NCBI GenBank assembly: GCA_014238425.1
Contig: JABABD010000037.1
Span: 1-64,000 of the forward strand
Length of the DNA stretch: 64,000 nt
Source: Flavobacteriaceae bacterium
Lineage (GTDB): Bacteria > Bacteroidota > Bacteroidia > Flavobacteriales > Flavobacteriaceae
Direction of reading: 5' to 3'
Notes under the pieces: model-generated
The model's database searches: none
What the model was told of the DNA's origin: nothing
Seen by the model: the letters and a program-made list of their open reading frames with translations, nothing else
Translations under genes and position numbers: made by a program
Part shown: positions 16,995 through 26,198 of the stretch, piece by piece
Numbering within the stretch: position 1 is the first letter of the stretch
Layout of the letters: each line of letters starts with the position of its first letter

Positions 16995-19251
16995 ATTTTT
17001 TAAATTCAAGAATGAATGTTGCACCATTTGCATTGTTTTCTGCGTTAACAGTACTCTTCATTGATTTCATAATGTTTTTTACATGAAATAGCCCAATTCC
17101 AGAACCATCTGTTGTTGTATAGCCTAAATCATAAAGTTTACTAAAATTCTCACTTTCAATTCCTTGACCATCATCTTCAAATCTAACTACAAAATTTTCT
17201 TTTTCATTAACTAACAACATTATTGTCAGATTATCAGCTTTAGATTTTTTTGCATTATTAATAATATTATCCAGAACAATATTTATCTCAATAGGCTTAA
17301 ACTTTGTTACAAAATCATCATTTGTATATTGCTCTATATCTATATTAAGAGATTTATCAGTAACTGTAGGTATAATATTTTGGATGTACTCTCTTACATA
17401 ACTATTTAAATCTCTCTCAACATATTCTGTATCTAACTTGAAATTTGCCTTTGTTGCAAAGGAGGCTATATTTAGAATCTTTTTTGTTTCAAAACTTAAT
17501 AACCTAATTATATTATTTAAATCTTCTCTTGTTAGCGGTATTTCATTCTGAACCCTTAATGATATACCTTTTAAATTTGCATCAATTGTACCTGCATAAA
17601 TGCCAACATGATGCAACAAACTAATTACTTCTTCAAAATCTTGTGCATTAATAGATTTTAAAAAGAGGTTTTCACTTATTTGTTCACGAAGTTTTGCTGT
17701 TGCTTCTTGAGCCTTTTCCAACTCAAGCTGTGCTTGAATTTCAGCTTCTTCTTTTGCAATTCTAATTTCATTCAATCGTTCAGTAGCAGCTTTAACAGTT
17801 TCTATTAAAGTTTCATTTTCTGATTCAATTGCAATTCTCTGTAAATTGACAACAATTTTTTCTGCACTTTTGGCTTGACTTGCATCAATAATATCCATGA
17901 AATTTTCTGGAACTTCAAATGAAATTATTTCAGTACTACCAGACAATTTTTCAATTAATTGAGAAACCCTACCTTTTAAATCTAAATCTGGGTTATTCTC
18001 AATGCTCATACCCCATTGTTGTACATTAACAACATATTTTTCAAGCTTTTTTAAGACATCTTCAAAAGCGAGTACTAATTGGTCATAAGTTGGTGTTTTT
18101 ATTAGACCATCTCCTCTACTCGACGTCTCTTTTAACTCTTCAGTATTGTGAAATATTTCAATCTGACCTATTATTTCTCTTGTACCAAGAAATCTATTAT
18201 ATCCTTGAGCTTTACGCACGTCAACTTTTAATGGGTCTTCACCAGGTTCACCAAAAGGGTATATTCTAAAGCCATTTTTATATAAAAAAATGTGACCATA
18301 ATCCTTTGAAGGCATCCCCATTTTTTTATTAAAAGTCAATTTAGCAGATTGGTTTAAATAGTAAATTGTAAAACTTATATCTTTTAATAATGAAAATTGA
18401 ATATTATGCTCTTTGACTTTATAAATTAAAGTACCTCCATCAATTAATTCTGTTGTAATAAATTGTCCATTTTCGGAAACAGTACTAACAATTTTTGTAG
18501 TTTTTAACTCTAACGCGTCAAAAATAAAATTTTTAACTTCACCGTTTATTTTATCGTATTCTTCAGCTTTACTATCTTCATCTAATTCGTCGGTAACATG
18601 AAGAAATATTTTAAACTCATTTTCTTGTTTTCCCTTATTTGGATTAATTAGTTTAGCCAGAGAATCTTTTAGTGCTTTATATTTTTTTCTATTCCAGGTA
18701 CTCCGAAGTTCTTCAATAATTAGAATACTTCCATGCTTTATTTTATGTTGGCTTGAAGGAATAGTCTCGTGCAAAACACTAATGTCAACAAATTCGGTTT
18801 TAAGGTCAGATTCAAATTTTTCCCATTCAGTTAACAAAACTTCTGTTTTTGGGTTACTTTCCTTTTTTGTAGTTTCTAATAGCAAAGTCTTTCCTAATCT
18901 ATCACAAGAAAACCTGCCAATACCTTTTGCACCTGCAAACGGTCTCTTAACATAAATTTTATCTCGATAATCGAAAGTTTCATCTTCAGTTCCTTCTTTT
19001 TTAGCGGAATAAGCAACAAACAACCATTTATTTATTAGGTCGTCATAATTCATTCCTTTACCATTATCTTTTATAATGATTCTTGCCTTATCAGTATTCA
19101 CATTCTCAAAAGTGATATCAACTCTTGTTGCATAAGCATCAAATGAATTTTTAACCAATTCGAATACAGCAATATAGTCATCGGTAATTAAATCTTTACC
19201 AATAATATCCTTAAGTGCAGAGCTTACTTTAAATTTTAATTCATTCTTCAT
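16981..19251 (-). CDS. Large ATP-binding protein with two GHKL domains (Hsp90/MORC-like plus histidine-kinase-like)
   Basis: The N-terminal GHKL ATPase has the N box ELVKNSFDAY (31-40), G1 box DNGKGM (62-67) and G2 box GAKGIGRFS (107-115), as in Hsp90/MutL/MORC-type proteins. A region of about 300 residues and a coiled coil (about 470-535) follow. The C-terminal part is a histidine-kinase core: His pair 547-548 in an H-box-like LLHHVGIYAG, N box INNAKKS (near 665), DDGQGI (693-698) and GSGIGLFHVKN (716 on). It starts 4 bases inside the methyltransferase gene (ATGA overlap) and its end overlaps the receiver gene. The three are one coupled operon. GHKL ATPases are known beside DNA methylases in restriction-like loci, but the kinase half plus receiver is the striking part. 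Confidence 0.85.
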   Translation of the reverse strand: MKNELKFKVSSALKDIIGKDLITDDYIAVFELVKNSFDAYATRVDITFENVNTDKARIIIKDNGKGMNYDDLINKWLFVAYSAKKEGTEDETFDYRDKIYVKRPFAGAKGIGRFSCDRLGKTLLLETTKKESNPKTEVLLTEWEKFESDLKTEFVDISVLHETIPSSQHKIKHGSILIIEELRSTWNRKKYKALKDSLAKLINPNKGKQENEFKIFLHVTDELDEDSKAEEYDKINGEVKNFIFDALELKTTKIVSTVSENGQFITTELIDGGTLIYKVKEHNIQFSLLKDISFTIYYLNQSAKLTFNKKMGMPSKDYGHIFLYKNGFRIYPFGEPGEDPLKVDVRKAQGYNRFLGTREIIGQIEIFHNTEELKETSSRGDGLIKTPTYDQLVLAFEDVLKKLEKYVVNVQQWGMSIENNPDLDLKGRVSQLIEKLSGSTEIISFEVPENFMDIIDASQAKSAEKIVVNLQRIAIESENETLIETVKAATERLNEIRIAKEEAEIQAQLELEKAQEATAKLREQISENLFLKSINAQDFEEVISLLHHVGIYAGTIDANLKGISLRVQNEIPLTREDLNNIIRLLSFETKKILNIASFATKANFKLDTEYVERDLNSYVREYIQNIIPTVTDKSLNIDIEQYTNDDFVTKFKPIEINIVLDNIINNAKKSKADNLTIMLLVNEKENFVVRFEDDGQGIESENFSKLYDLGYTTTDGSGIGLFHVKNIMKSMKSTVNAENNANGATFILEFKKYESN

Positions 19252-20492
19252 TTGGCAATTAATGATTTTAATACAATACCGCTTTGTTCACCAAATAATG
19301 GTGGTATAGCATTGCCAATTTGTGAATAACGAGGAACCTCTTGCGTTCTCCTTTTACCACCAGTCGTATATTTGCCTTTAAATTGATACCAATCATTAAA
19401 AGATTGTATTCGGGCATATTCTCTAACCGTAAAAATTCTTGGCTCGCAATAGTGTATATAATCGTCAGGAAGTGTTGTAATTGTTGCAGTTGGAGTGTTA
19501 CCAGCTAATGGTATAATTGTTCGTTTTTTTAAGTTGAACCTTAATTTTATTTTATCGCTTATCGTTTTATTTTTCTCTGCATTTTTTAAAATATATTCAA
19601 ACTTTTGCAAAGTAGATTTTTTATGTTTTGCGAATCTGTGACTATCTGGATTGTCTTTATGTTTTAAACCAAATCTTAAAAGCCTTTGATAATTCGATTG
19701 AATATTCCCATAAATGCCAGCTTCAAAACTTGGAGTATCTGGAGAAACTATTTCACTATCTTTTTTTATCAAATCAGAAATAGCATCTTCAAGATTATTA
19801 GTCATGCCAATTCCTTTATTAACAAGAAAGGCATTCTTATTAGTTTTTATTCTTTCAAAAAAAGCTTTTGCATCTTTTTTTGTTCCAATATCTTTTCTAA
19901 TTCCAACTAAAATAAATCGCGTCCTTTTTTGAGGAACACCAAATTCAGAAAAATCAATTAAATCACCATCTACATGGTAACCAGAATAATCATTATTAAC
20001 TCCATTTCTTCGAAGCGCTGATTTTACATATTCAGAATATGCTTTCCCTTTAGTTTTATTTTTATCAAATTTTTGTGTAAATCCTTTAACATTTTCAAAG
20101 AAAATAATTTTAGGCTGCACGTTTCTAATAAACTTTATGTAAGATTTGATTAAACGATTTCTTAAATCACTTTCATTACGTTTACCTGCTGTAGAAAACC
20201 CTTGACATGGTGGTCCACCAGCAACTAAATCTATTGTTCCATTCAAAGATTTTAATTCTTTACTATAGTTTTTTAAAACTTCATTAATATCATGTGCTTC
20301 TTGTGGTAACCAATCTTTTGGCCAATTGAAATGATTTTTATTTAAAATTAAGTTATGTTCTAAAGTTTGAAATGCATCTTTATTCTTTTCAATCGCAAAT
20401 AATCCTTTCCATAATCCAGAATTATATAGACCTAAAGATAATCCTCCACATCCTGCAAATAAATCAATATAAGTTAGTTTTTTTTTAGTCAT
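19248..20492 (-). CDS. DNA cytosine-5 methyltransferase
   Basis: All main C5-methylase motifs are visible in order: I DLFAGCGGLSLG (10-21), IV GGPPCQGFS with catalytic C96, VI FFENVKG (131-137), VIII PQKRTRFILVG (187-197), IX REYARIQSF, and X QIGNAIPP near the C-terminus. At 414 residues it is a full-length single-chain enzyme. The target-recognition region lies at about 205-345, and the recognition sequence cannot be read from it. It transfers a methyl group from SAM to cytosine in DNA. It leads the three-gene operon. No restriction endonuclease is encoded next to it. A TAnnTTTG promoter element lies 24 bases before the start. Confidence 0.93.
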   Translation of the reverse strand: MTKKKLTYIDLFAGCGGLSLGLYNSGLWKGLFAIEKNKDAFQTLEHNLILNKNHFNWPKDWLPQEAHDINEVLKNYSKELKSLNGTIDLVAGGPPCQGFSTAGKRNESDLRNRLIKSYIKFIRNVQPKIIFFENVKGFTQKFDKNKTKGKAYSEYVKSALRRNGVNNDYSGYHVDGDLIDFSEFGVPQKRTRFILVGIRKDIGTKKDAKAFFERIKTNKNAFLVNKGIGMTNNLEDAISDLIKKDSEIVSPDTPSFEAGIYGNIQSNYQRLLRFGLKHKDNPDSHRFAKHKKSTLQKFEYILKNAEKNKTISDKIKLRFNLKKRTIIPLAGNTPTATITTLPDDYIHYCEPRIFTVREYARIQSFNDWYQFKGKYTTGGKRRTQEVPRYSQIGNAIPPLFGEQSGIVLKSLIAK

Positions 20493-20515
20493 AAATCAGT
20501 TAAGCTCGCAACTAA

Positions 20516-20523
20516 CAAAGTTA
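20516..20523 (-). promoter_or_regulatory. -7 promoter element of the methyltransferase operon
   Basis: On the minus strand TAACTTTG matches the Bacteroidota -7 consensus TAnnTTTG exactly. It stands 24 bases from the ATG, giving a leader of about 18-20 bases. A good -33 element is not evident. Confidence 0.55.
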
Positions 20524-20597
20524 TGAAATTTCAACTTCATATAATAGTAAAATTTAACATTTTAATCGTCTGATATTTAGAGTTTTAAGTAAGTGTT

Positions 20598-20765
20598 CCA
20601 TTACACACACATTTCACTACTCTCCTATCGTCTCTTCGTAAAAAGAGTGCTCCATTAGCATTGTAGAAGAAACTTTTTAGAATAAATTTTTTAAAGAAAC
20701 TGTAATAACAACTTTCGCTTTTAAGCAAAGCTCAAGTTACATAACGCAGAACATTATAGTACAAA
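20598..20765 (+). repeat. Interspersed repeat copy A
   Basis: This is a near-complete copy: CCATTACACACACATTTC start, CTCCT, an inverted pair ACTCT/AGAGT, then TAGAAGAAACTTTTTAG. A stem of AACTT-TC-GCTTT (20710-20721) against AAAGC-TC-AAGTT (20727-20738) follows, and the copy ends at ACATAACGCAGAACATTATAG. The right direct repeat of the methyltransferase module follows 78 bases later. A short hairpin (TAGCC/GGCTA) and an inverted TTATGTGTAAATAGCC motif lie between them. Confidence 0.85.
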
Positions 20766-20842
20766 TATATAGTAATTTCTGTATAGCCGTTTTTCAGGCT
20801 ATTTACACATAATTGTAGATATAGTGACACGTCAGTGTTTTA

Positions 20843-20994
20843 TTAGGAAACATTGTAACTGGTTAATATTGCTTTGAAAACCCTTGTATAATTGAAACAA
20901 TTAAGAAACTGTATTACTAAACCCCTAAAATATGTACGCTTATTTCTCCTATTGTTTTGATATTGTTTTGACCAAAATGATATGAGGTCGCTTT
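20843..20994 (+). repeat. Right direct repeat flanking the methyltransferase module
   Basis: This is the second copy of the 16463-16604 repeat in the same orientation. Differences are mostly single bases plus a TATTGTTTTG tandem duplication near 20951-20970. It ends GATATGAGGTCGCTTT. After it, to 21168, I see only a hairpin (TAGCGCA/TGCGCTA, about 21112-21129) followed by an inverted TTATGTAAAAT-type motif. Confidence 0.85.
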
Positions 20995-21168
20995 GCCAAC
21001 ACATCATCTGGGTAAAAACTCGCAGTACGATAAAACTAAGTTTTTAGTTTATCAGCCATGTTTTCTAAGGAATACTTAACTAATTTCGGTATTGATTACA
21101 TATTGCTTTATAGCGCATTTGTGCGCTATTTTACATAGTTATGCTTTCAAAAAATACTAAAAATTTTA

Positions 21169-22020
21169 CTATTCAGGAACAATATAAAGTATAGTCTTTT
21201 TTCTATGTTTACTTTCTTTATATATATTTTGAAATTCTTTACTTAAGTATTCTACAGCTGGTATTCCACCTTTGTTTGTTCCATATATTGACAAACGAAA
21301 ATATGGCCAATTACCATTATTAGTTTCATCAAAAACGGTTACAAAAGCTGATCTCGCTTTCTGATCACCACACCTTTTATCGCCTCCTGCACTTGCACCA
21401 GCTTCAAGTGCTGCAACTAATCTTTCTGCTAAGTCACCCTTAGAATTTTGAAATGCTTCCAAAGTTTTATCAAGTACATCTTGACTTGCTAAAACATTGC
21501 CTTGCACACTTACACCTTTAGCAATTCTTTGTCCCATTTCGTTGTCTAATTCTTTTCCTGTATAAGCTACAGGCACTACAGTAGAATCTAAGGAAATAAT
21601 TGCATATTGCTGCTCTTCTGGGTTAAACTTGGGATCTCTAATTTGGGATAGAATCTTATCTATCGCTTCGCCTTCTATTAATAAATCAATTGCCTTTTGC
21701 CTTGCCTCATCGCTACTCATACCTTGAACAATGACTGCTCCTTTGCCTGGAACTACTGCTCCTATTCCTTGAACATTATAGGTGCAAGATGCACCAGCGA
21801 TTCCAATTTGTCTAGTTTTGAAGTCTACAGCTGCTATAGACCAAGTGCCTATTTCTGGTTCTTCGTCACCATAGTCTTTTTTCACTTGGTTATCCTCAAA
21901 TAACTGTGGATTGGTTACTACTGAAGATTCTTTACAGCTTTGTGATACCATTAATAGACATAACGATGCAATGAGTATAATACGATATTCCATAGTGGTA
22001 TTGTTTTGAAATTTCATCAA
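21169..22020 (-). CDS. DUF1028 family protein, exported
   Basis: The mature part matches DUF1028 (Ntn-hydrolase-like fold): GTWSIAAVDFKTRQIGIAGAS, GIGAVVPGKGAVIVQGMSS, VSVQGNVLAS and AGASAGGDKRCGDQKARSA. The N-terminus has a hydrophobic signal ending near VSQSCKES, suggesting a lipoprotein or secreted protein. The ATG at 22020 overlaps the upstream gene's stop (ATGA). The alternative ATG at 21993 (MEYRIILIAS) gives a cleaner signal peptide. The biochemical role of DUF1028 is not established. It lies last in a minus-strand set with the serine hydrolases. Confidence 0.85.
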   Translation of the reverse strand: MMKFQNNTTMEYRIILIASLCLLMVSQSCKESSVVTNPQLFEDNQVKKDYGDEEPEIGTWSIAAVDFKTRQIGIAGASCTYNVQGIGAVVPGKGAVIVQGMSSDEARQKAIDLLIEGEAIDKILSQIRDPKFNPEEQQYAIISLDSTVVPVAYTGKELDNEMGQRIAKGVSVQGNVLASQDVLDKTLEAFQNSKGDLAERLVAALEAGASAGGDKRCGDQKARSAFVTVFDETNNGNWPYFRLSIYGTNKGGIPAVEYLSKEFQNIYKESKHRKKTILYIVPE

Positions 22021-23501
22021 TTTTGTGTTTTAAGTTCAAGTAGTGCCTTTTTAGCAAAGTCATTATCAGAATTCATTTGAAGTGTTATTTTATAAAAACT
22101 AATGGCTAAATTGTTTTGTCCATTACGCATATATGCTTCTGCTAAACTATCATAAACATTTGCCGAATTTGGGTACTCTTTCGTATTTAATTTGAATATT
22201 TCAATAGCTTCTGTATATTTTTCAGCTCTCAATAATTGATACCCTAGCCTATTTAATTGCGATTCACTCAGGTCATAGTTTTTTGCCTCTTGTGAATTCT
22301 TTATTTTGTAATATTTTGCAATAGATGCTTCCATTCCTATTTTAAATATTTCATTTCCAATAGTAAACGAGATAGGTATTTCAATTGGGTCTGGCTCATG
22401 ACCTTGTAAAATATTGATGATATTAAAAGCAATTTCATTAACTGGTGTCATGTTATAATTACTCGCAATTATTATAGCGCTAGAAATTTCTGGAGCAAAA
22501 ATTATTTTACTTCGATAGCCTAAATCACTCCCTTCATGCGAAACCGTATTCATTCCTTTATAATCTTCTACAAACCAGCTTAAACCTATACTTCTGTTTT
22601 CATTGATTTTGAATTGTGGTGTGAATAAAATATCATGGCTACTTTCTTTTAGTATGTTATTTCCATTTAACTCACCATTATTTAAATTAACTAAAGCCCA
22701 TTGGCACATATCTTCTAGTGTAGAATTTAGACACGAACTTGGTGCATGTCTTCGATTATAAGGATAAATATCGCTAACTGAAGTGCCAAAATCCCAAACA
22801 TGTCCTTTTGTTCTTAAATCAGGATTAAGGTCATTTGGAATAAAGCTACTGTTCCTCATTCTTAACGGAACTAGAATATGTTCTTTTACATAAGTTTCAA
22901 AGCTCATTCCACTTACTTTTGCTACAACATCTGCAAGTACATCGTAAGCCATGTTGCTATACCTCCAACGTTCGCCTACTTGAGCAATCATTTCTTCATT
23001 GGCAATACTTCTAACATATCGCTCTGCAGATCCTTCGTCAAATTGTGGTTTATCCCATTCATAATCATTAACATCTGGCATACCTGAACTATGCGTCAAT
23101 ATATCTTTGATTTTTATTTGTTTATAGGCAGAATCTTTTAATTTGAAATACGGTAAATACTCCGTAATTGACGAATCTAAATTTATTTTGCCCTGTTCTA
23201 CCAACTGCATTATCGCGGTCGCTGTAACTGGTTTTGACAAAGATGCCATGTGAAAAATGGATTGTTGATTTATGGAATCACCAGATTTCATAACTTTTTC
23301 ACCAAAACCAAGATTAGCAATAACCTTATTATCTTTAATAATACCTACAGCTATTCCAGGAATATTATAACCATCAACATATTTTTGAATGCAATTTTTT
23401 ATAGAATCAAGCTTTGCATTAGGCTGATTAGATTTAGTTGTATTACAACTTAACAAAGCGATACAGCATATAAATGATACTATGTTTAGTTTAGATGACA
23501 T
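22017..23501 (-). CDS. Beta-lactamase-fold serine hydrolase lipoprotein with C-terminal TPR
   Basis: I start at ATG 23501 (MSSKLNIVSF), which gives a lipoprotein signal ending LLSC19. An upstream ATG at 23534 adds 11 residues. The class C/family VIII motifs are complete: S87-L-S-K90, Y181-S-N183 and H322-E-G324. The last 100 residues hold tetratricopeptide-like helices (YTEAIEIFKLNTKEYPNSANVYDSLAEAYMRNG). It could cleave D-Ala peptides, esters or amides. The substrate cannot be inferred. It overlaps the DUF1028 gene by 4 bases. Confidence 0.88.
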   Translation of the reverse strand: MSSKLNIVSFICCIALLSCNTTKSNQPNAKLDSIKNCIQKYVDGYNIPGIAVGIIKDNKVIANLGFGEKVMKSGDSINQQSIFHMASLSKPVTATAIMQLVEQGKINLDSSITEYLPYFKLKDSAYKQIKIKDILTHSSGMPDVNDYEWDKPQFDEGSAERYVRSIANEEMIAQVGERWRYSNMAYDVLADVVAKVSGMSFETYVKEHILVPLRMRNSSFIPNDLNPDLRTKGHVWDFGTSVSDIYPYNRRHAPSSCLNSTLEDMCQWALVNLNNGELNGNNILKESSHDILFTPQFKINENRSIGLSWFVEDYKGMNTVSHEGSDLGYRSKIIFAPEISSAIIIASNYNMTPVNEIAFNIINILQGHEPDPIEIPISFTIGNEIFKIGMEASIAKYYKIKNSQEAKNYDLSESQLNRLGYQLLRAEKYTEAIEIFKLNTKEYPNSANVYDSLAEAYMRNGQNNLAISFYKITLQMNSDNDFAKKALLELKTQN

Positions 23502-23539
23502 TTTGATGTGTTTATTTAATGTGTTAGACTTCATTTATT

Positions 23540-24086
23540 CTATTTTGGATTCATTTTAAGAATTTTTTTAGTTAGTTTAATAGATGACAGTAGGTATTTA
23601 AATATATTGTTAGCTCTAAAATGACCATATCCTTGACCATAAGCACTAGATGTTAGAGCTACAACAAAGTCTAATTCTGGAACAATGATTAAAACATTTC
23701 CACCATTACCTGATGCAAATACATAGTCAACTTTTTGATTATTTATATTTCTTATAGATCTATACCATAGAAATCCGTAATAATCGGCAAATGGATTAGT
23801 ATTAGAAATATCAAATTGTATTTCTGAAATTTTATTAATCCATTGTTCACTAACAATTTGTACATTATTAAATTTTCCATTATTTAAAACAACCATTCCA
23901 ATTTTTTAGCAAAATCTAATGTTGATAAGTACAAATTTCCCATTGCACTTGTTTTATTTTTTGGGCTACTAAACCAGTAATGTTCTTTGATATCTATTGG
24001 CTGGAATAGATTTTCTTTAGCAAACTCAGATAAATTTTGTCCAGAAACCTCCTCAATAATTGCACCAATAATTGCACCAATAATTC
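23540..24086 (-). pseudogene. Frameshifted, 5'-truncated serine hydrolase remnant
   Basis: The frame 23896-23540 encodes the C-terminal third of a serine hydrolase (FASGNGGNVLIIVPELDF, ALTSSAYGQGYGHFR) closely resembling the gene at 26199. The upstream part of the same protein (IIGAIIEEVSGQ ... SAMGNLYLSTLDFAK) continues at 23908-24086 in another frame. One base added in the six-T run at 23902-23907 would join them. The catalytic SxxK half is absent. The homology begins at a short tandem duplication (AATTGCACC units, about 24056-24085). It is a decayed paralogue, although a sequencing error could explain the frameshift but not the truncation. Confidence 0.8.
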
Positions 24087-24096
24087 ATATTGCAGA

Positions 24097-26085
24097 TTAA
24101 TTTCCAATAATCAAAAATTCTCTCAAGTCGTTACTTAGTTCATATCCTTTGTTATTGTTACAAAAAATGACAAACCCAACTTTCTTTTCTTTGTAATACT
24201 CAAACAGGGATTGAAAATATCTATTACTACCTCCATGACTATAACAGATTCCGTAAGGTGAATACTTTTTCAGAATGCCCAACCCAAAACTTCTTTTCCA
24301 ATTTGAAACTGGGTTGCTATCGTTTTTGGGCATGAAAGTTTGAGAACGAATCATATCTACATAAGTACTTTGGCTTAAGCCTTGTCCGTTCATTGCTTTT
24401 AAAATAAATTTTGAAAATTCTTTTGCCTCGGTATACATACTTCTAGCAACACCGACACTATTTATTATCCAATTTGTAGTGGGTAAATTATGATTATGAC
24501 CGATAGAAACTTTAGGAAACATCTCTGGTTCCCTTGTGAAGTAAGTATTCTTTGATAAGCCCAAGGGTGCTGTTACCTCTTCTTGTAATATCTCTAGAAC
24601 TTTTTTCCCTGTAATCTTTTCTATAACACGACTCAAATATTCAAACCCTTCTCCAGAATACCCGTGAGATGAACCTGGCTCAAAAATTAACTTTCTTCCC
24701 CAATTTGGTAATCCTGATTTATGAGAAAGTACATGTCTAGCTGTCATTTTATGATAGCGTTTATCACCTTCAAGAGCTTTGAATTTTAAGTATTGATGTA
24801 ATGGTTTATCTAGGTCAATAATCCCTTGATCTGAAAGGCGCAAAACTGCATAGGCGAAAACAGGTTTTGTAATTGATGCTGCTTGGAATATAGTATTTTC
24901 ATTGGTGGGTTCTTGAGTAAGAGCATTTTTCACACCATAGGTTTTATGATAGACTAATGAGTCATCAACAATTAGTCCAAGAGATACTCCTGGAACAGCG
25001 TAATACAACATAATCTCCTTCATATATTTATCTATTTTTAAAATACTAGAGTTTGAAAAATCAAACAAAGCCCCTTTTTCATTTTTAATTTTGGGCTTAT
25101 TCATTTTTTGTAGAATATATGGCTTAAGGACTTCCTGTTTTTGTGTAATACTTATTACTAATGGTTTGGTTAAATCTAATCGAATATCATCTTCGTTATT
25201 GGTTATAAAAGCATCAGAGAAATGAACTTCATAGTTCCCATATGGAAGTTTTGCTTGGTAAGATTGTATGGAATCTATACGAGCAGAAATATAAAAATTT
25301 TCATGATCTTTGGAAATTATATCAACTGTTTTACCCAGTAATTCTTCTGAAAACAATGAATTAATTTTTCCATTTACATTAGCCAAGGTTGTACCCTTGT
25401 CTAGTAAAATTAAATCCCCAGTTCGTTTAGGCGCACCACTTTTCCCTGCATGATTTCCCCACATAACGTAAGAATATTTTTTTTTAGGATCTAAAAGATC
25501 TTTATCATAAATTACATGGTCTAATCCTATCACTTGATTGCTTGAAATTGATTCTAATTCTATGCGATATTCATATATAGTCGTATTGCCATTGCGTACA
25601 ATTTTTAATTCAACATTGTCCCAATTAGCACCTGCAGTTTGAGGATCCCAACCAAATTCTGAACCGCCTATTTCTCGTTTTATTTCTGTAGCAGAATAAG
25701 AAATTGGACAGGAACCTCTTTGATTATGTTTTGGGTCTAGATATAACAAATGCTTATCCTGTTCGCTCCAACTTGGATTAATTGAGCGGTCAATAATATA
25801 ATCTTGATCATGAACTTCGACAGCAATATATATTGAATTATTTTTTAAATTATATCCAGACATAAAGAATGCCGAAAAATCTGATGCTGATTCTGGGCTA
25901 ATCCCCCTTTCAGAAATAATATCAATTGGGAATTTTTCACAGTCTGACGGCCAATCGGATAAATCCCCATCAATTGATAGGTGATTTATCGGGTACGCGA
26001 AAGCTATTGCACCATTATCGGCTAAAACTTTTGAAGTTAGAAAGAAAATTAAGGTTATTATTATACTGTTTTTTATCTGTTTCAT
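24097..26085 (-). CDS. Serine hydrolase fused to an N-terminal CBM9-like domain
   Basis: A signal peptide (1-22) precedes a carbohydrate-binding family 9-like domain, about residues 30-230: LSIDGDLSDWP, SIYIAVEVHDQDY, WDNVELKIVRNG, YEYRIELESI. A short Ig/carboxypeptidase-regulatory-like stretch follows (235-315). The beta-lactamase fold runs from about 345 to the end, with S404-I-T-K407, Y476-S-G478 (Gly in place of the usual Asn) and SHGGSNRYFQS as the third motif. The combination suggests a surface hydrolase tethered to a glycan or ester substrate. The upstream 112 bases show no clear promoter. Confidence 0.82.
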   Translation of the reverse strand: MKQIKNSIIITLIFFLTSKVLADNGAIAFAYPINHLSIDGDLSDWPSDCEKFPIDIISERGISPESASDFSAFFMSGYNLKNNSIYIAVEVHDQDYIIDRSINPSWSEQDKHLLYLDPKHNQRGSCPISYSATEIKREIGGSEFGWDPQTAGANWDNVELKIVRNGNTTIYEYRIELESISSNQVIGLDHVIYDKDLLDPKKKYSYVMWGNHAGKSGAPKRTGDLILLDKGTTLANVNGKINSLFSEELLGKTVDIISKDHENFYISARIDSIQSYQAKLPYGNYEVHFSDAFITNNEDDIRLDLTKPLVISITQKQEVLKPYILQKMNKPKIKNEKGALFDFSNSSILKIDKYMKEIMLYYAVPGVSLGLIVDDSLVYHKTYGVKNALTQEPTNENTIFQAASITKPVFAYAVLRLSDQGIIDLDKPLHQYLKFKALEGDKRYHKMTARHVLSHKSGLPNWGRKLIFEPGSSHGYSGEGFEYLSRVIEKITGKKVLEILQEEVTAPLGLSKNTYFTREPEMFPKVSIGHNHNLPTTNWIINSVGVARSMYTEAKEFSKFILKAMNGQGLSQSTYVDMIRSQTFMPKNDSNPVSNWKRSFGLGILKKYSPYGICYSHGGSNRYFQSLFEYYKEKKVGFVIFCNNNKGYELSNDLREFLIIGN

Positions 26086-26198
26086 CTTATTGATTCATGT
26101 TTTTGAGCAGTTTCTTACCCACAACTCATGTGTTAGAATAACTATATATTATTGACTTGTACCACAAATCTTTAGAATGCAATCGTAATCTTTAATTT

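Noticed and set aside
19248..20492. A classical type II restriction-modification pair
   Set aside because: No endonuclease-like ORF is next to the methyltransferase. The two coupled genes are a GHKL ATPase and a receiver.
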